Shown: positions 46,801 through 54,206 of the stretch, piece by piece
How positions within the stretch are numbered: the stretch's first letter is position 1
Layout of the letters: each line of letters opens with the position of its first letter
NCBI GenBank assembly: GCA_036654235.1
Contig: JAVVSK010000005.1
Coordinates: 48,620-112,619, forward strand
Source: JAVVSK01 sp036654235
GTDB lineage: Bacteria > Bacillota > Clostridia > Christensenellales > CAG-138
Reading direction: 5' to 3'
DNA length: 64,000 nucleotides
The notes under the pieces: generated by a model
Databases searched by the model: none
What the model was told of the DNA's origin: nothing
What the model saw: only the letters and a program-made list of their open reading frames with translations
Program-made: the position numbers and the translations under genes

Positions 46801-47464
46801 TGTAACACCTGTTGCACAAACGCTCAATGCAGCAGAAGAAAACATTACTTTCATTTCAATAACCTGTGATAATGACGGAGTATTATATGGGCTTTCAAAT
46901 TTAGGCGGTTTTTATAGGATAGATAAAGAGAATGGTGCTTGCGAATTAGTTAAACAATATGAGGGTTATCAATTTGCAAATCACGCGTCAACCATGGTAT
47001 ATGACGCAAATGATGACGTTATTTATCAAGCCATACAAAAACCCGACTTTGCTTCCATTATGCTTACGATAGATAGAAATAGCGGTGAAATAATAAGCGA
47101 AGATATTTTAGGCGGCGGTCTCGAATGGATGACCTGTATGTTTACAAAAGCGGGAGAAGCATTATCGCCGACCCCAACTATCATACCTACCCCAACACCA
47201 ACTATCATACCTACACCTACCCCGACACCAACTATCATACCTACCCCTACCCCGACGTCAACTCCAATTGAATTTGAACTTGGAGACGTAAATATGGATA
47301 ATGAACTTAACTCGGGAGATGCAGCGCTTATATTAAGCTATGCTGCAGGGTTAGCTACATTTTCCGATGAACAAATGCTTCTAGGGGATTATAATGAAGA
47401 CATGTTCGTGAACACCGGAGACGCGGCTCTTATACTTAATTTTCTTGTTTTTACTAAAAAATAA
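43850..47464 (+). CDS. Large secreted protein with repeated propeller-like halves, Big2 domains and C-terminal dockerin
   Basis: A 1204-residue exported protein. The ATG at 43850 follows GGAGG; the signal peptide ends near PAFA (about 24). Residues ~65-300 and ~860-1100 are similar propeller-like regions (compare YSTNTMFAV and YTTKTTFITY, and their FYSIDKTSGA / FYRIDKENGA strands). Between them are Big2-type Ig domains (VPVTGIEVNSENAKIILGK, SWTSSNQSAVTISASG; a second near 530-600 and a third near 770-850) and a beta-sandwich segment. A Pro-Thr linker precedes a type I dockerin with two calcium loops (GDVNMDNELNSGDAAL and GDYNEDMFVNTGDAAL). Dockerins bind cohesins, so it probably attaches to a cell-surface scaffold. 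No catalytic site is recognised. Confidence 0.85.
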   Translation: MKKMLSMLMLLCLVLQIIQPAFAALPQDAQKNKTMQSITLSKNGGRVCAASDAANLMQREPDAPKVSENNSEAKDFPTMFAFEESGLYWETIKTWISFSAGNPAIVEIKSPPTDDVYASEYFDGTLYGVVKKDLEDGSHYYFGTIDTETYVFTSIVETELTQEMAYDYSTNTMFAVCMQKLVTVDLTTGAFTEVGTVAMQDTPIALAITTEGLMYAVEILSGDFYSIDKTSGAATLIGNTGYRPDFIQSATFDHSSQTMYYALYDPSFVGRLCAMDLNTGRARVINVIDERGAAEATGLHIRIPKNSAVVPEKVPVTGIEVNSENAKIILGKTFNYDVTVYPTDAYVNRTVSWTSSNQSAVTISASGLMSAVGLGVSTISVTSEDGSFTKSWEITVISQEDSINYVNEAASSDKEVLSFTNHEEYPFEIAIEDGRYCVSNTNEFTHQEATIFSLELDVVGGSKVNFDWKTDLGYGYGDEFLFKPIEPDGHFWNGNFLWGSTSWNSGEYYFPRTGKYTLTWEYENLTAPPAFGYTSKVYIDNVRVTMAEGVPATALEVLDQHNYLYIGDDGRLNPIFVPDNAEFSNVLYTSSDPNIANVDEHGAILATGAGETSIEARIEGTDLVAFSEIHVQEKVDCIPYSELDYSATIGTGTYISRIGKCTSTRAILPVSELESFSGKEAYCLGFSTELNKEAGYQIAFSASGNNAMSALFIMNENFEVIGTLTWAEMRFLAPADGTYYFLLASLDEGWDPAATVQLDITESKYIHVDGLSFEADSTVATVDRIASTPEYTITPNDAENKNVIFSSSDENIFKVDEKTGNIWGVSEGTATFTITSEDGGFTDTIEVTVKNAAPIEDDGKLYAYKAIYAYGLGQTSGFVSIDKEDPSIFTVEGFTDTESIPNGTYYNGIIYAFEGYHPILAAPVYEAFDAVTFELITMAPIQNFNKLGNMTIDYTTKTTFITYIDFEIDFGMCKLGTVDLLTGNVTPVAQTLNAAEENITFISITCDNDGVLYGLSNLGGFYRIDKENGACELVKQYEGYQFANHASTMVYDANDDVIYQAIQKPDFASIMLTIDRNSGEIISEDILGGGLEWMTCMFTKAGEALSPTPTIIPTPTPTIIPTPTPTPTIIPTPTPTSTPIEFELGDVNMDNELNSGDAALILSYAAGLATFSDEQMLLGDYNEDMFVNTGDAALILNFLVFTKK
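47174..47262 (+). repeat. Tandem repeat encoding the PTIIPTPT linker
   Basis: Three units start with CCAACTATCATACCTAC at 47174, 47198 and 47228 (spacing 24 then 30 bases) and encode PTIIPTPTPT-type linker sequence before the dockerin. Such repeats readily change copy number. Confidence 0.9.
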
Positions 47465-47526
47465 ATAAAATAACGATTTGAAGACTTTGCGTATTTATTG
47501 TTTTTTAATACACCTACCCTGATTTT

Positions 47527-47568
47527 ATGGCGTGGCATAAGCATTAGCTTGTAGTCACGCCATTTTTA
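47527..47568 (+). terminator. Intrinsic terminator of the dockerin protein gene
   Basis: ATGGCGTG (47527-47534) pairs with CACGCCAT (47556-47563), followed by TTTTATCTCTTTTTT. Confidence 0.85.
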
Positions 47569-47570
47569 TC

Positions 47571-47781
47571 TCTTTTTTAAATTATACTGTACTATATTTA
47601 TTGTTTGGAAAATTAATAACGGCAAAGCCAAGAGCCGATAGGAAGCGCCGCATAAATTGAACTAAATCAAAAAAACATATCCACCCGTGCAATAATTTAT
47701 GAAGGCATAATATGTTTTTAAAGTTTGCTGATAAGCTAAATAAAGCAGGAAAAATTGATGAAAATAGATTTAAACAATATT
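47571..47781. other. Short intergenic stretch with coding-like fragment
   Basis: Between the dockerin gene and the 3' end of the ABC operon. A plus-strand ATG at 47712 opens a charged frame (FLKFADKLNKAGKIDENRF) that soon runs antisense into the ATPase gene; it may be the truncated start of a lost gene. Nothing else is supported. Confidence 0.35.
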
Positions 47782-48909
47782 TTAATAGCAATTTATTTGA
47801 ATTGCATCGCAGTCTTTTAATATACGCAATCCCATACTCTTTGCCTTATCAAATAGCTCAAGATTTTTTATATTCATTTCACCATAAAAGCGTAGACAAT
47901 TAATAAGCGAGTCGCAAATGTAAAGACTTTCGACCGCTTTTTTATATGTCGCGTCCGTAATCCGTTCGAAGCTTCGTTCCGAAATCACGACACTCGCCAA
48001 GTCGCGTGCAACCTGATAATCTACATCGTTTTCCTGCAAAATGCCAGTAAAAAAAGGAATGCCTTTTTTTTGAAGATTGCGGTATGTTCCAATTCCCGTT
48101 CCACCGCCCGCAATAACGAACGTTTTAGGTTCGCCTTCGGGACGCTGCATCTCGATACTTCCAAAAAGCGGATTATAGCTTCCACTAGTAATATCATATA
48201 AATCATGTATTAAATCTCTTTTAAAAATCTCGTTCGCACTGCCGTAATGCGAAATAGTATCGCCTTTAATACATATAACGTCATCGGAAACTCGTTCGGC
48301 AAGATCAAGTTCATGCAGGGACATGATTACCGCAATACCGCGTCGATGCGCCATGTCACAGAGGGTATTGAGTAGTTCCATTTCATAGCGTATATCAAGA
48401 TAGGAAGTTGGCTCGTCCAGAACAATAATTTCAGGTTCTTGACAGATAGCCCGGGCTAACAGTACCCTTTGCCTTTGACCATCGCTTATCTGTGTAAAAT
48501 CGCGGTCTTTCAGTTCAATAATATTAACAAGTCCCATAGCGTCATCTACCTGCATCTTATCTTTTTCCGATAGTATTCCGAGATTCCCCGTATAAGGATA
48601 GCGTCCGGTGGAAACTACATCTTCACATGTCATCATCTCAGTTTTCAGTTTCTGAGTTAAAACAACGGACATTTTATATGAAAGATCGCGGTTTGTCATA
48701 TCATCAAGAGAAAAGCCGCCTATATAGACCGTACCAGCGATGTTTTTTATATACTTCGTAATCGTCTTTAAAATTGTTGATTTACCAGAACCGTTCGGTC
48801 CTATTAAGGTCAATATACGTCCCTTTTTCAAGCGTATTTCAATATCACGTATTAATGGCTTTCCGTCATATCCGACAGTTAGCTGCTTCGTATGTAATAA
48901 ATAATCCAT
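47782..48909 (-). CDS. ABC transporter ATPase (FecE/BtuD type) with extra C-terminal domain
   Basis: A 375-residue ATPase. Residues 1-250 form a standard FecE/BtuD module: Walker A GPNGSGKST (37-45), signature ISDGQRQRVLLAR (141-153), Walker B IIVLDEPTS and the H-loop MSLHEL. Residues ~250-375 are an added domain that begins RPEGEPKTFVIAGGGTGIG and has a Rossmann-like look (GGGTG loop near 268-272, alternating strand/helix, Cys and His-poor). The added part may sense a nucleotide, a corrinoid or a metal state. It is the last gene of the riboswitch-controlled operon, three bases after the permease. Confidence 0.9.
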   Translation of the reverse strand: MDYLLHTKQLTVGYDGKPLIRDIEIRLKKGRILTLIGPNGSGKSTILKTITKYIKNIAGTVYIGGFSLDDMTNRDLSYKMSVVLTQKLKTEMMTCEDVVSTGRYPYTGNLGILSEKDKMQVDDAMGLVNIIELKDRDFTQISDGQRQRVLLARAICQEPEIIVLDEPTSYLDIRYEMELLNTLCDMAHRRGIAVIMSLHELDLAERVSDDVICIKGDTISHYGSANEIFKRDLIHDLYDITSGSYNPLFGSIEMQRPEGEPKTFVIAGGGTGIGTYRNLQKKGIPFFTGILQENDVDYQVARDLASVVISERSFERITDATYKKAVESLYICDSLINCLRFYGEMNIKNLELFDKAKSMGLRILKDCDAIQINCY

Positions 48910-48912
48910 CGC

Positions 48913-49938
48913 TCAATCCCTCGCTTTCTTTTTTATCATAATAGCTATTACGACCGGTGCACCAAAGAGTGCCGTAACGGAGCTTATGCTTAATTCCGAC
49001 GGTGCAAATAACGTACGCGCAATTAAGTCACAAGCTAGGCAGAATATCGCACCACCAAGGAAACAGGCGGGAATTACAATCAATGGTTTTGAGGTCTTTA
49101 AAAGCGCTTTAACTAAATGTGGTACAGCAATTCCGACAAAAGAAATTGGACCGGCAAAAGCCGTAACGCAAGCGGAAAGAACGCCGGAAAGAATAACCAA
49201 GGTTACGCGAAATGCCTTTATATTGACTCCCATATTCTGTGCATAGTTTTCACCAAGTTGATAAGCGCTTATAGGCTTTGAAAGGAAAAAAACAATAAGC
49301 GCGGTGACTATGACGACTATCGCCATGACCTGAATATCATCCCAAGAAACGCCGGAAAAACTTCCGCGCGACCAATTATGCAAATTGACTATACTTGCAT
49401 CATCTGCAAAGGTAATAATAAAATCCGTGATTGCGGAACAGATATAACCTAACATTACGCCGCTGACAATTAGCATAGATGCCCTCTCTACTCTTTGCGA
49501 AATCAAAAGAACAAAGCCCATAGAAATCATAGCACCGATAAACGCTGCTATAATCAGCGTTGCGGAACCTATTGATTGATAAGTTCCAAGTATACAGACC
49601 ATGACGATAGAGACAGTAAGCTTTGCTCCGGAAGAAATACCGAGAACATATGGTCCCGCGATTGGGTTATTAAAAAACGTTTGAAGTAAAAATCCGGAAA
49701 GTGCCAATGCACCACCTAAAAAAAAGTCCGCCAACATACGCGGAAGCCGAATTTTCCGGATAATACTGTTTGCGACTTCGTCTTCTCCGCCACCAAATAA
49801 AGTTTTTATTATATCCGAAAGAGATACGCTAAAACTGCCGAGACTAATATTGAGGATAATCAGTACAATAAGTACAATCAACAATATTGATAGTATGATC
49901 CAGCATCTTAAACGCTTCTTTTTATCGTTTATATTCAT
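48913..49938 (-). CDS. FecCD/BtuC-family ABC permease
   Basis: A 341-residue membrane protein with about ten hydrophobic helices, typical of importers for iron chelates, haem and cobalamin. Family marks: RLPRMLADFFLGGALALSG, GPYVLGISSGAKL, GPISFVGIAVPHL and the last helix FGAPVVIAIMI. It pairs with the ATPase downstream and the binding lipoprotein upstream. The cobalamin riboswitch points to a corrinoid or related tetrapyrrole. Confidence 0.95.
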   Translation of the reverse strand: MNINDKKKRLRCWIILSILLIVLIVLIILNISLGSFSVSLSDIIKTLFGGGEDEVANSIIRKIRLPRMLADFFLGGALALSGFLLQTFFNNPIAGPYVLGISSGAKLTVSIVMVCILGTYQSIGSATLIIAAFIGAMISMGFVLLISQRVERASMLIVSGVMLGYICSAITDFIITFADDASIVNLHNWSRGSFSGVSWDDIQVMAIVVIVTALIVFFLSKPISAYQLGENYAQNMGVNIKAFRVTLVILSGVLSACVTAFAGPISFVGIAVPHLVKALLKTSKPLIVIPACFLGGAIFCLACDLIARTLFAPSELSISSVTALFGAPVVIAIMIKKKARD

Positions 49939-49961
49939 TATATAATTTTTTCCTCATATGC

Positions 49962-51101
49962 CTATTTAAGTTTATATAAAAACACAAATTTGTTAAGCAT
50001 TGCGTCGTCATTTATTAACATTTGGTTGATATCCATAATCATTTGCCCAAGTTGAGTTGTTTCTTGAAAAAGATTTTCTCTGGTGCACCAGACGTTTCCA
50101 TTTTGAACCGCTCTGAAATCTGCGAGAAGCGAGTTTTTTGAAATCAATTCAGAAAGGCTGTACAGTTCTCCTTCTATTGTGCTGTTGTAGATAATAAAAT
50201 CGGCATCCTTAGCGGTAGCATAGAATTTTTCCATTTCAAGCGTTACAGTTGAAGTTGCGGTTTTTGGATCACCTAAATTTTTAAAAATATAATCGCCGCC
50301 GGCAAGCTCAATCATTTTTGTTACATAATCGCCGGATTTTCTTACAATTGCATGACCCGATGTACTGATATAGAAAAAAGCTACTGTTTTATTAGTAATT
50401 TTGGTATTTCCGGATTCTTTTAAAAAAGAAGTTTGCACATTAAACAGTTGTTCTGCGTCGCTTTCCTTGTTAACGAGAGCAGCGTATAATTTTATCCATT
50501 CAGTACGCCCGAGAGGATGCGATTCGAGACTTGATTGGTCGATAAAGACGGGTATGCCTATATTTTCAAGCTTTTCTTTAACGTCGGGCGAATGCGCTAT
50601 CATAGTTGATTCTATTGCCAAAGCACAGTTGCTCGCCATTATTAGTTCGTAATCCGGCTCGTTGTATTTTCCGGCATATTTAATATTTCCGGATTCCATA
50701 GCGGCACTAGCATTTTTATTATACCAACCTTCTGCTTTTGTACCTGATAATGTGATATTATTGAGAGCATTCAACGCATCAAATAGGCACATAGCGGAGG
50801 TTGCAACTAGATAAATATTATTGATTGGCTGTTGCAATATGATAATATCGTCATTCATACCTTTCGGTATTTCTTTGCCTTCCGGAACAATAAAAAAGCG
50901 GCTTCCATCGGATAGCGACACCAACTTATATCCATCAGTATAGTAGTCAACGGAAAAATGTTTCGCAAACTGTAATTTCATACTACATTCAGGCTGCCAT
51001 CCGTTACCCAAGTCTGCTTTTTTAGTATTGTTAACATTGGAACAACCAATAGCCGTAAAGAGGCATAGGAAACAAAGAAAAACAAGAACGCCGCTTTTCA
51101 T
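49962..51101 (-). CDS. ABC transporter substrate-binding lipoprotein (BtuF/FepB type)
   Basis: A 379-residue lipoprotein: lipobox FTAIGC with Cys20. The body has the class III binding-protein layout: an N-terminal lobe (IYLVATSAMCLFDALNAL), a long bridging helix and a C-terminal lobe with AGGDYIFKNLGDP and AVQNGNVWCTRENLFQ. It has the length of corrinoid or haem/siderophore binders. The ligand is inferred from the riboswitch and from the cbiK neighbour. GGAAGG precedes the ATG, which overlaps the 171-residue gene by four bases. Confidence 0.9.
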   Translation of the reverse strand: MKSGVLVFLCFLCLFTAIGCSNVNNTKKADLGNGWQPECSMKLQFAKHFSVDYYTDGYKLVSLSDGSRFFIVPEGKEIPKGMNDDIIILQQPINNIYLVATSAMCLFDALNALNNITLSGTKAEGWYNKNASAAMESGNIKYAGKYNEPDYELIMASNCALAIESTMIAHSPDVKEKLENIGIPVFIDQSSLESHPLGRTEWIKLYAALVNKESDAEQLFNVQTSFLKESGNTKITNKTVAFFYISTSGHAIVRKSGDYVTKMIELAGGDYIFKNLGDPKTATSTVTLEMEKFYATAKDADFIIYNSTIEGELYSLSELISKNSLLADFRAVQNGNVWCTRENLFQETTQLGQMIMDINQMLINDDAMLNKFVFLYKLK

Positions 51102-51613
51102 TTCATTACTTCCTTCCCGTTTTTGCGCTTCCTGGTTATAATAACCGTTGCAACGATAATAAAGATTACTATAACTGCTGCTATTATCAAAATTACAGTA
51201 GTTGATGTTTGTATCCCGTTTTGCACTGATTTTAGCGTTGATGAATCAAATCGCAGTGTATATGCAATCTCATGCGGTTCGCTCATAGCGACCGTTAGTG
51301 CTGAGAATGAAATATCGGTATCAAGTGAAACGGGAATCTCGAATGTAGCGTTTCCATTTGTTTGAATAGGATAATAAGTAACGCCATCGAGCAGCATGCA
51401 TTCATAATAGGGACTGCTCCAAATTACAATGGCTGTTGCTGCTCCGCTATACACGGTCAATGCCATTGGGGATTGAACGGAGGCTCTTCCAGAGCCCCCG
51501 TTCAATTTTGCTTCTATTCTATACTGACCATCGGCTGGCATTTTCGCCGCTATTGAATATACGGGCAGAAACGCAAATATCAATAAAAGCAATAATAAAA
51601 TCAGCTGTTTCAT
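51098..51613 (-). CDS. Membrane-anchored surface protein of the cobalamin-regulated operon, NEAT-like layout
   Basis: A 171-residue protein with a signal peptide (about 1-22), a beta-rich ectodomain (~25-125) and a C-terminal membrane helix (~137-160) with a basic tail. The ectodomain shares its plan with the next gene's product: a Y-I/T-strand, an AxxL-type strand, a strand around a WSSPYYECML/ LYIGTG position and a final strand pattern F-IPVSL/ YEVPVAYL. This recalls NEAT haem-binding domains, but the NEAT signature is not clear and the family is unknown to me. It may hand ligand from the surface to the binding lipoprotein. Co-transcribed, with overlap to the next gene. Confidence 0.75.
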   Translation of the reverse strand: MKQLILLLLLLIFAFLPVYSIAAKMPADGQYRIEAKLNGGSGRASVQSPMALTVYSGAATAIVIWSSPYYECMLLDGVTYYPIQTNGNATFEIPVSLDTDISFSALTVAMSEPHEIAYTLRFDSSTLKSVQNGIQTSTTVILIIAAVIVIFIIVATVIITRKRKNGKEVMK

Positions 51614-51615
51614 CG

Positions 51616-52191
51616 TTATTTTGCCTTAATCGCATCTACGGGAATTCCTTCAGACCGAAAAATTAAAACCCGATCGTACCATTCTTCTTTTTTACTACTC
51701 CAAGCAGCACAATTAATTTCTTTATTCAAATAAGCAACCGGTACCTCATAGGTGTATTTTCCTTCAGCGTTTTCAACAAAAGGTATAAATTGATCTTCTT
51801 TTTCAACGAGAGCTTCCGCACCCGTTCCAATGTACAGCTTTGAATAGCCCTTTCCGCTGAGCGTTAATATGGCAGACATTTTTCCATCTTTTACCGTAAG
51901 CTTCGCGTCCACAATGCGAAACATTGATGAGCTAGATGTAACCGTTATCGTATAAGTTCCGCTCGCAACCTGACTAGCTTCGATAGGCTTAATTTCAGTG
52001 TTTGCGGAAGATGTTGGTTCGTTAGTAACAACTGGCTTTGGTTCGTTAGTAACAATCGGTGTTTGAGCTCCGGATATCTCAGATGATGCGGTTGGTTTTG
52101 CGCTTTCCAGCGGAGTAGAATGTTTTGTACCGCAACCGACAAGCAATATTGCCGTTAAAAGCAGTACCCATAGCATAAGTGTTTTTTTCAT
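51616..52191 (-). CDS. Surface lipoprotein of the cobalamin-regulated operon, NEAT-like layout
   Basis: A 191-residue lipoprotein (lipobox LLVGC, Cys20) with a Pro/Thr/Ser/Glu-rich linker (~22-70) and a C-terminal domain of about 115 residues. That domain reads like a small beta-sandwich: YTITVTSSSSMFRIVDAKLT, GKMSAILTLSGKGYSKLYIG, YEVPVAYLNKEINCAAWSSK. The SSSMF(R) helix and the YSKLYIG strand occur where NEAT domains place their ligand-lip residues, but the match is only by pattern. No known function. It sits between cbiK and the 171-residue partner, suggesting a shared ligand. Confidence 0.75.
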   Translation of the reverse strand: MKKTLMLWVLLLTAILLVGCGTKHSTPLESAKPTASSEISGAQTPIVTNEPKPVVTNEPTSSANTEIKPIEASQVASGTYTITVTSSSSMFRIVDAKLTVKDGKMSAILTLSGKGYSKLYIGTGAEALVEKEDQFIPFVENAEGKYTYEVPVAYLNKEINCAAWSSKKEEWYDRVLIFRSEGIPVDAIKAK

Positions 52192-52345
52192 TATATCTTT
52201 CCTCTTTTCTTAAAATACATCATTTCTACACACACAATATAACTTGTGCATGGAGAAAAAATATCGTGTTTTGCGTTTAGAAAATGACTGTTTTGGTGTT
52301 AAAATTTTATTTGAACACTTTGAACGCTAAACGCAACTGCGTTCA

Positions 52346-53278
52346 TTATTTTGCCATAGCAGATGCAGCATGAGCAACGATCACCTGCTGAATACCTATG
52401 TACTCACCAAGACCCTTTATTAGACATTCAACTTTTAAGCCTGCCGCTTCAAACTTGGTTTTCCAGGAATCCGGCGCGTCACCCGCCATATCGTTATTTG
52501 CATGGTCACCCGCAACGATCATGAACGGAGTAAGAATGACCTTAGTCGCTTTGCCGGCCTTTACAAGCTTTATTACATCGTCAATAGATGGTGTCGCTTC
52601 AACCGTTCCAATAAAGTAATTTTTAAAACCAGCCTCGGTGATCATCTTTTGAAGTTTTGCATAGATGGTGTTAGCAGCATGTTCAGTGCCATGACCCATA
52701 AATACGATAGCAGTACCTTCGCCATTGTAGGATTTTGTCTCCTCTACTATAATAGAAATTACTTTTGAATAGTCGTCGTCGGTAGTAAGAAGAGGCTTGC
52801 CTATTTTGAAGCTGTCGAATTTATCAGCATATGGAGTCACTTCTTTAACAACATCGTCATATTCAAAGCCGTTCATAATATGAGTGGGCTGAATTACAAC
52901 TTCTTTAACCCCTTCGACAATCAGACGATCCATAGCTGCTTTTACGTTATCAATCTTAAGCCCATCGCGCTCCGCGAGCTTATCGATAATGATTTGGCTA
53001 GTAAATGCGCGACGTACCTCATAATAGGGATATGCGGTCTGTAAAGCGGTCTCAATAGCCCCGATCGTTATATCGCGGCTATCGTTGTAGCTCGTTCCGA
53101 AACTAACGGCAAGCAAGACCGGCTTTACCAACTGTATTGGATCGGTAGGTTCAGCAGTTCCCGTAACTATAGGCTTTGTCATAGGATCTGTTACGGTATG
53201 TTTTGATGAGCAGCCTAGGAGGAAAACAGCAAATAGCAGTGCAAGCGCCGTAGAAAGCACGGGTTTCATGGATTTCAT
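52346..53278 (-). CDS. cbiK: Sirohydrochlorin cobaltochelatase, CbiK type, exported as a lipoprotein
   Basis: A 310-residue CbiK-family chelatase that normally puts Co(II) into sirohydrochlorin in the anaerobic B12 pathway. Conserved: AVSFGTSYNDSRD, QPTHIMNGFEYDD, FMGHGTEHAANTIY (His196, His200) and PFMIVAGDHANNDMAGD (His259). The His196-His259 spacing agrees with the two metal-binding histidines of known CbiK. Unusually, it begins with a lipoprotein signal (LLGC, Cys23) and a Thr/Pro linker, so it should act outside the membrane. Exported CbiK is known in Desulfovibrio. It is the first gene after the riboswitch, with AAGGAG before the ATG. Confidence 0.93.
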   Translation of the reverse strand: MKSMKPVLSTALALLFAVFLLGCSSKHTVTDPMTKPIVTGTAEPTDPIQLVKPVLLAVSFGTSYNDSRDITIGAIETALQTAYPYYEVRRAFTSQIIIDKLAERDGLKIDNVKAAMDRLIVEGVKEVVIQPTHIMNGFEYDDVVKEVTPYADKFDSFKIGKPLLTTDDDYSKVISIIVEETKSYNGEGTAIVFMGHGTEHAANTIYAKLQKMITEAGFKNYFIGTVEATPSIDDVIKLVKAGKATKVILTPFMIVAGDHANNDMAGDAPDSWKTKFEAAGLKVECLIKGLGEYIGIQQVIVAHAASAMAK

Positions 53279-53360
53279 AGGTTTATACTCCTTCGTTTTT
53301 TATTATCATGGATTTGTTCTCGCAGGGGAAAACGCATCCCGAATAAATACACTGAAATAG

Positions 53361-53391
53361 AAAAAACCGTTTGCGAAGAACTCGCAAACGG
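53361..53391 (-). terminator. Riboswitch-controlled intrinsic terminator before cbiK
   Basis: On the minus strand CCGTTTGCGA and TCGCAAACGG form a perfect 10-bp stem with a 5-base loop, followed by six T. It lies between the cobalamin aptamer and cbiK, so bound cobalamin should favour termination. Confidence 0.9.
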
Positions 53392-53484
53392 CAGATGATT
53401 CTAAATTGAGCATACTTAATAGCAAAACTCATCATATCCATCGCTTCGGTGATCCGCAAAGCTGAACAAGCCGCAAAATATGCG

Positions 53485-53665
53485 GCGAGGATACAGGCAA
53501 GTATTCTGGCTTATCGCTTTAGCATCGGTTTCCCGATACCCAACATAAGCGCCTTCCCGGGCATAGTTCCCAGTGACATAATGCTCATGTTATTAAGCGA
53601 AATACAGCAACGGCCTTGCGCGGGATTTTCACCCGACTTCCAATACCTGTTCCCATCTATTCTAT
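53485..53665 (-). promoter_or_regulatory. Cobalamin riboswitch
   Basis: The minus strand carries the class mark sequences in order: GGTATTGGAAGTCGGGTGAAA, then AATCCCGCGCAAGG, GTCACTGGGA, CCCGGGAAGGCG, and the B12 box around 53512-53493 (AAGCCAGAATACTTGCCTG). Length and order match AdoCbl-type cobalamin riboswitches. Ligand binding normally switches expression off through the downstream terminator, here at 53361-53391. It places the six-gene operon under corrinoid control. Confidence 0.95.
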
Positions 53666-53673
53666 TTATCTAA

Positions 53674-53702
53674 ATTGTATCACTAAAAATTTTGCTTGTC
53701 AA
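53674..53702 (-). promoter_or_regulatory. Promoter of the cobalamin riboswitch operon
   Basis: On the minus strand a perfect TTGACA (53702-53697), 17 bases, TACAAT (53679-53674). The expected start, near 53667, is just before the riboswitch. Confidence 0.8.
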
Positions 53703-54206
53703 GAAAGTAGTATTGCTTAGTACAGATAAAACGCATAAATAAGTTTTATCTGTAAGATATGCGATTCTGCATTACCTTACGTAATCAGTGCTGAATATAA
53801 TAGTGCTTCGCTAAAATGCGGAGATTTTGATATCATCAGGATTTCTCCTTATACCTGTGAAATTTAGATTGCAATGAATTAGAAAAAAATAATTTCAAAT
53901 ACTGTATGCCGCCTGAATGCATTAATTTTAACAAACAATATGTGCTTTTCTTTGCCCATTTTCAATAATGTTACACCCCATGAGCATCTTCAAATTAATA
54001 TTGCATTCTCGCGATAAGCCTAAAAAACAGTACAAGCGGCAACCGTTTCGGTCTCTTTTTTTTGCTACAACAAGTGGACAAGCTTGTGAATGAACAGAAT
54101 GGTAATATCTAAAATAGTCAAGACACAAGAGTTATGCTTAAAAAAATGCAGACCATCCTTAATTGTAGCGCATATATTCAAGACTTGCTCTAATCTGTAT
54201 TTGATT
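53703..54206. other. Intergenic stretch with possible decayed response-regulator DNA
   Basis: About 500 bases, no intact gene. On the minus strand around 54160-54080 a frame reads IKDGLHFFKHNSCVLTILDI, which resembles the middle of a receiver domain before its LDI-MP strand, then stops. A further frame (start 54128, 66 codons) shows no recognisable family. Read as decayed signalling DNA, with low confidence. Confidence 0.3.

Noticed and set aside
47174..47262. Short direct repeats as a CRISPR array
   Set aside because: Units are contiguous, of 24-30 bases, without spacers, and encode a Pro-Thr linker in frame.
47618..47660. GGCAAAGCC...GCCG segment as a cyclic-di-GMP riboswitch
   Set aside because: Only a fragment of the pattern is present; the conserved loop and receptor parts are missing, and no gene follows on that strand.
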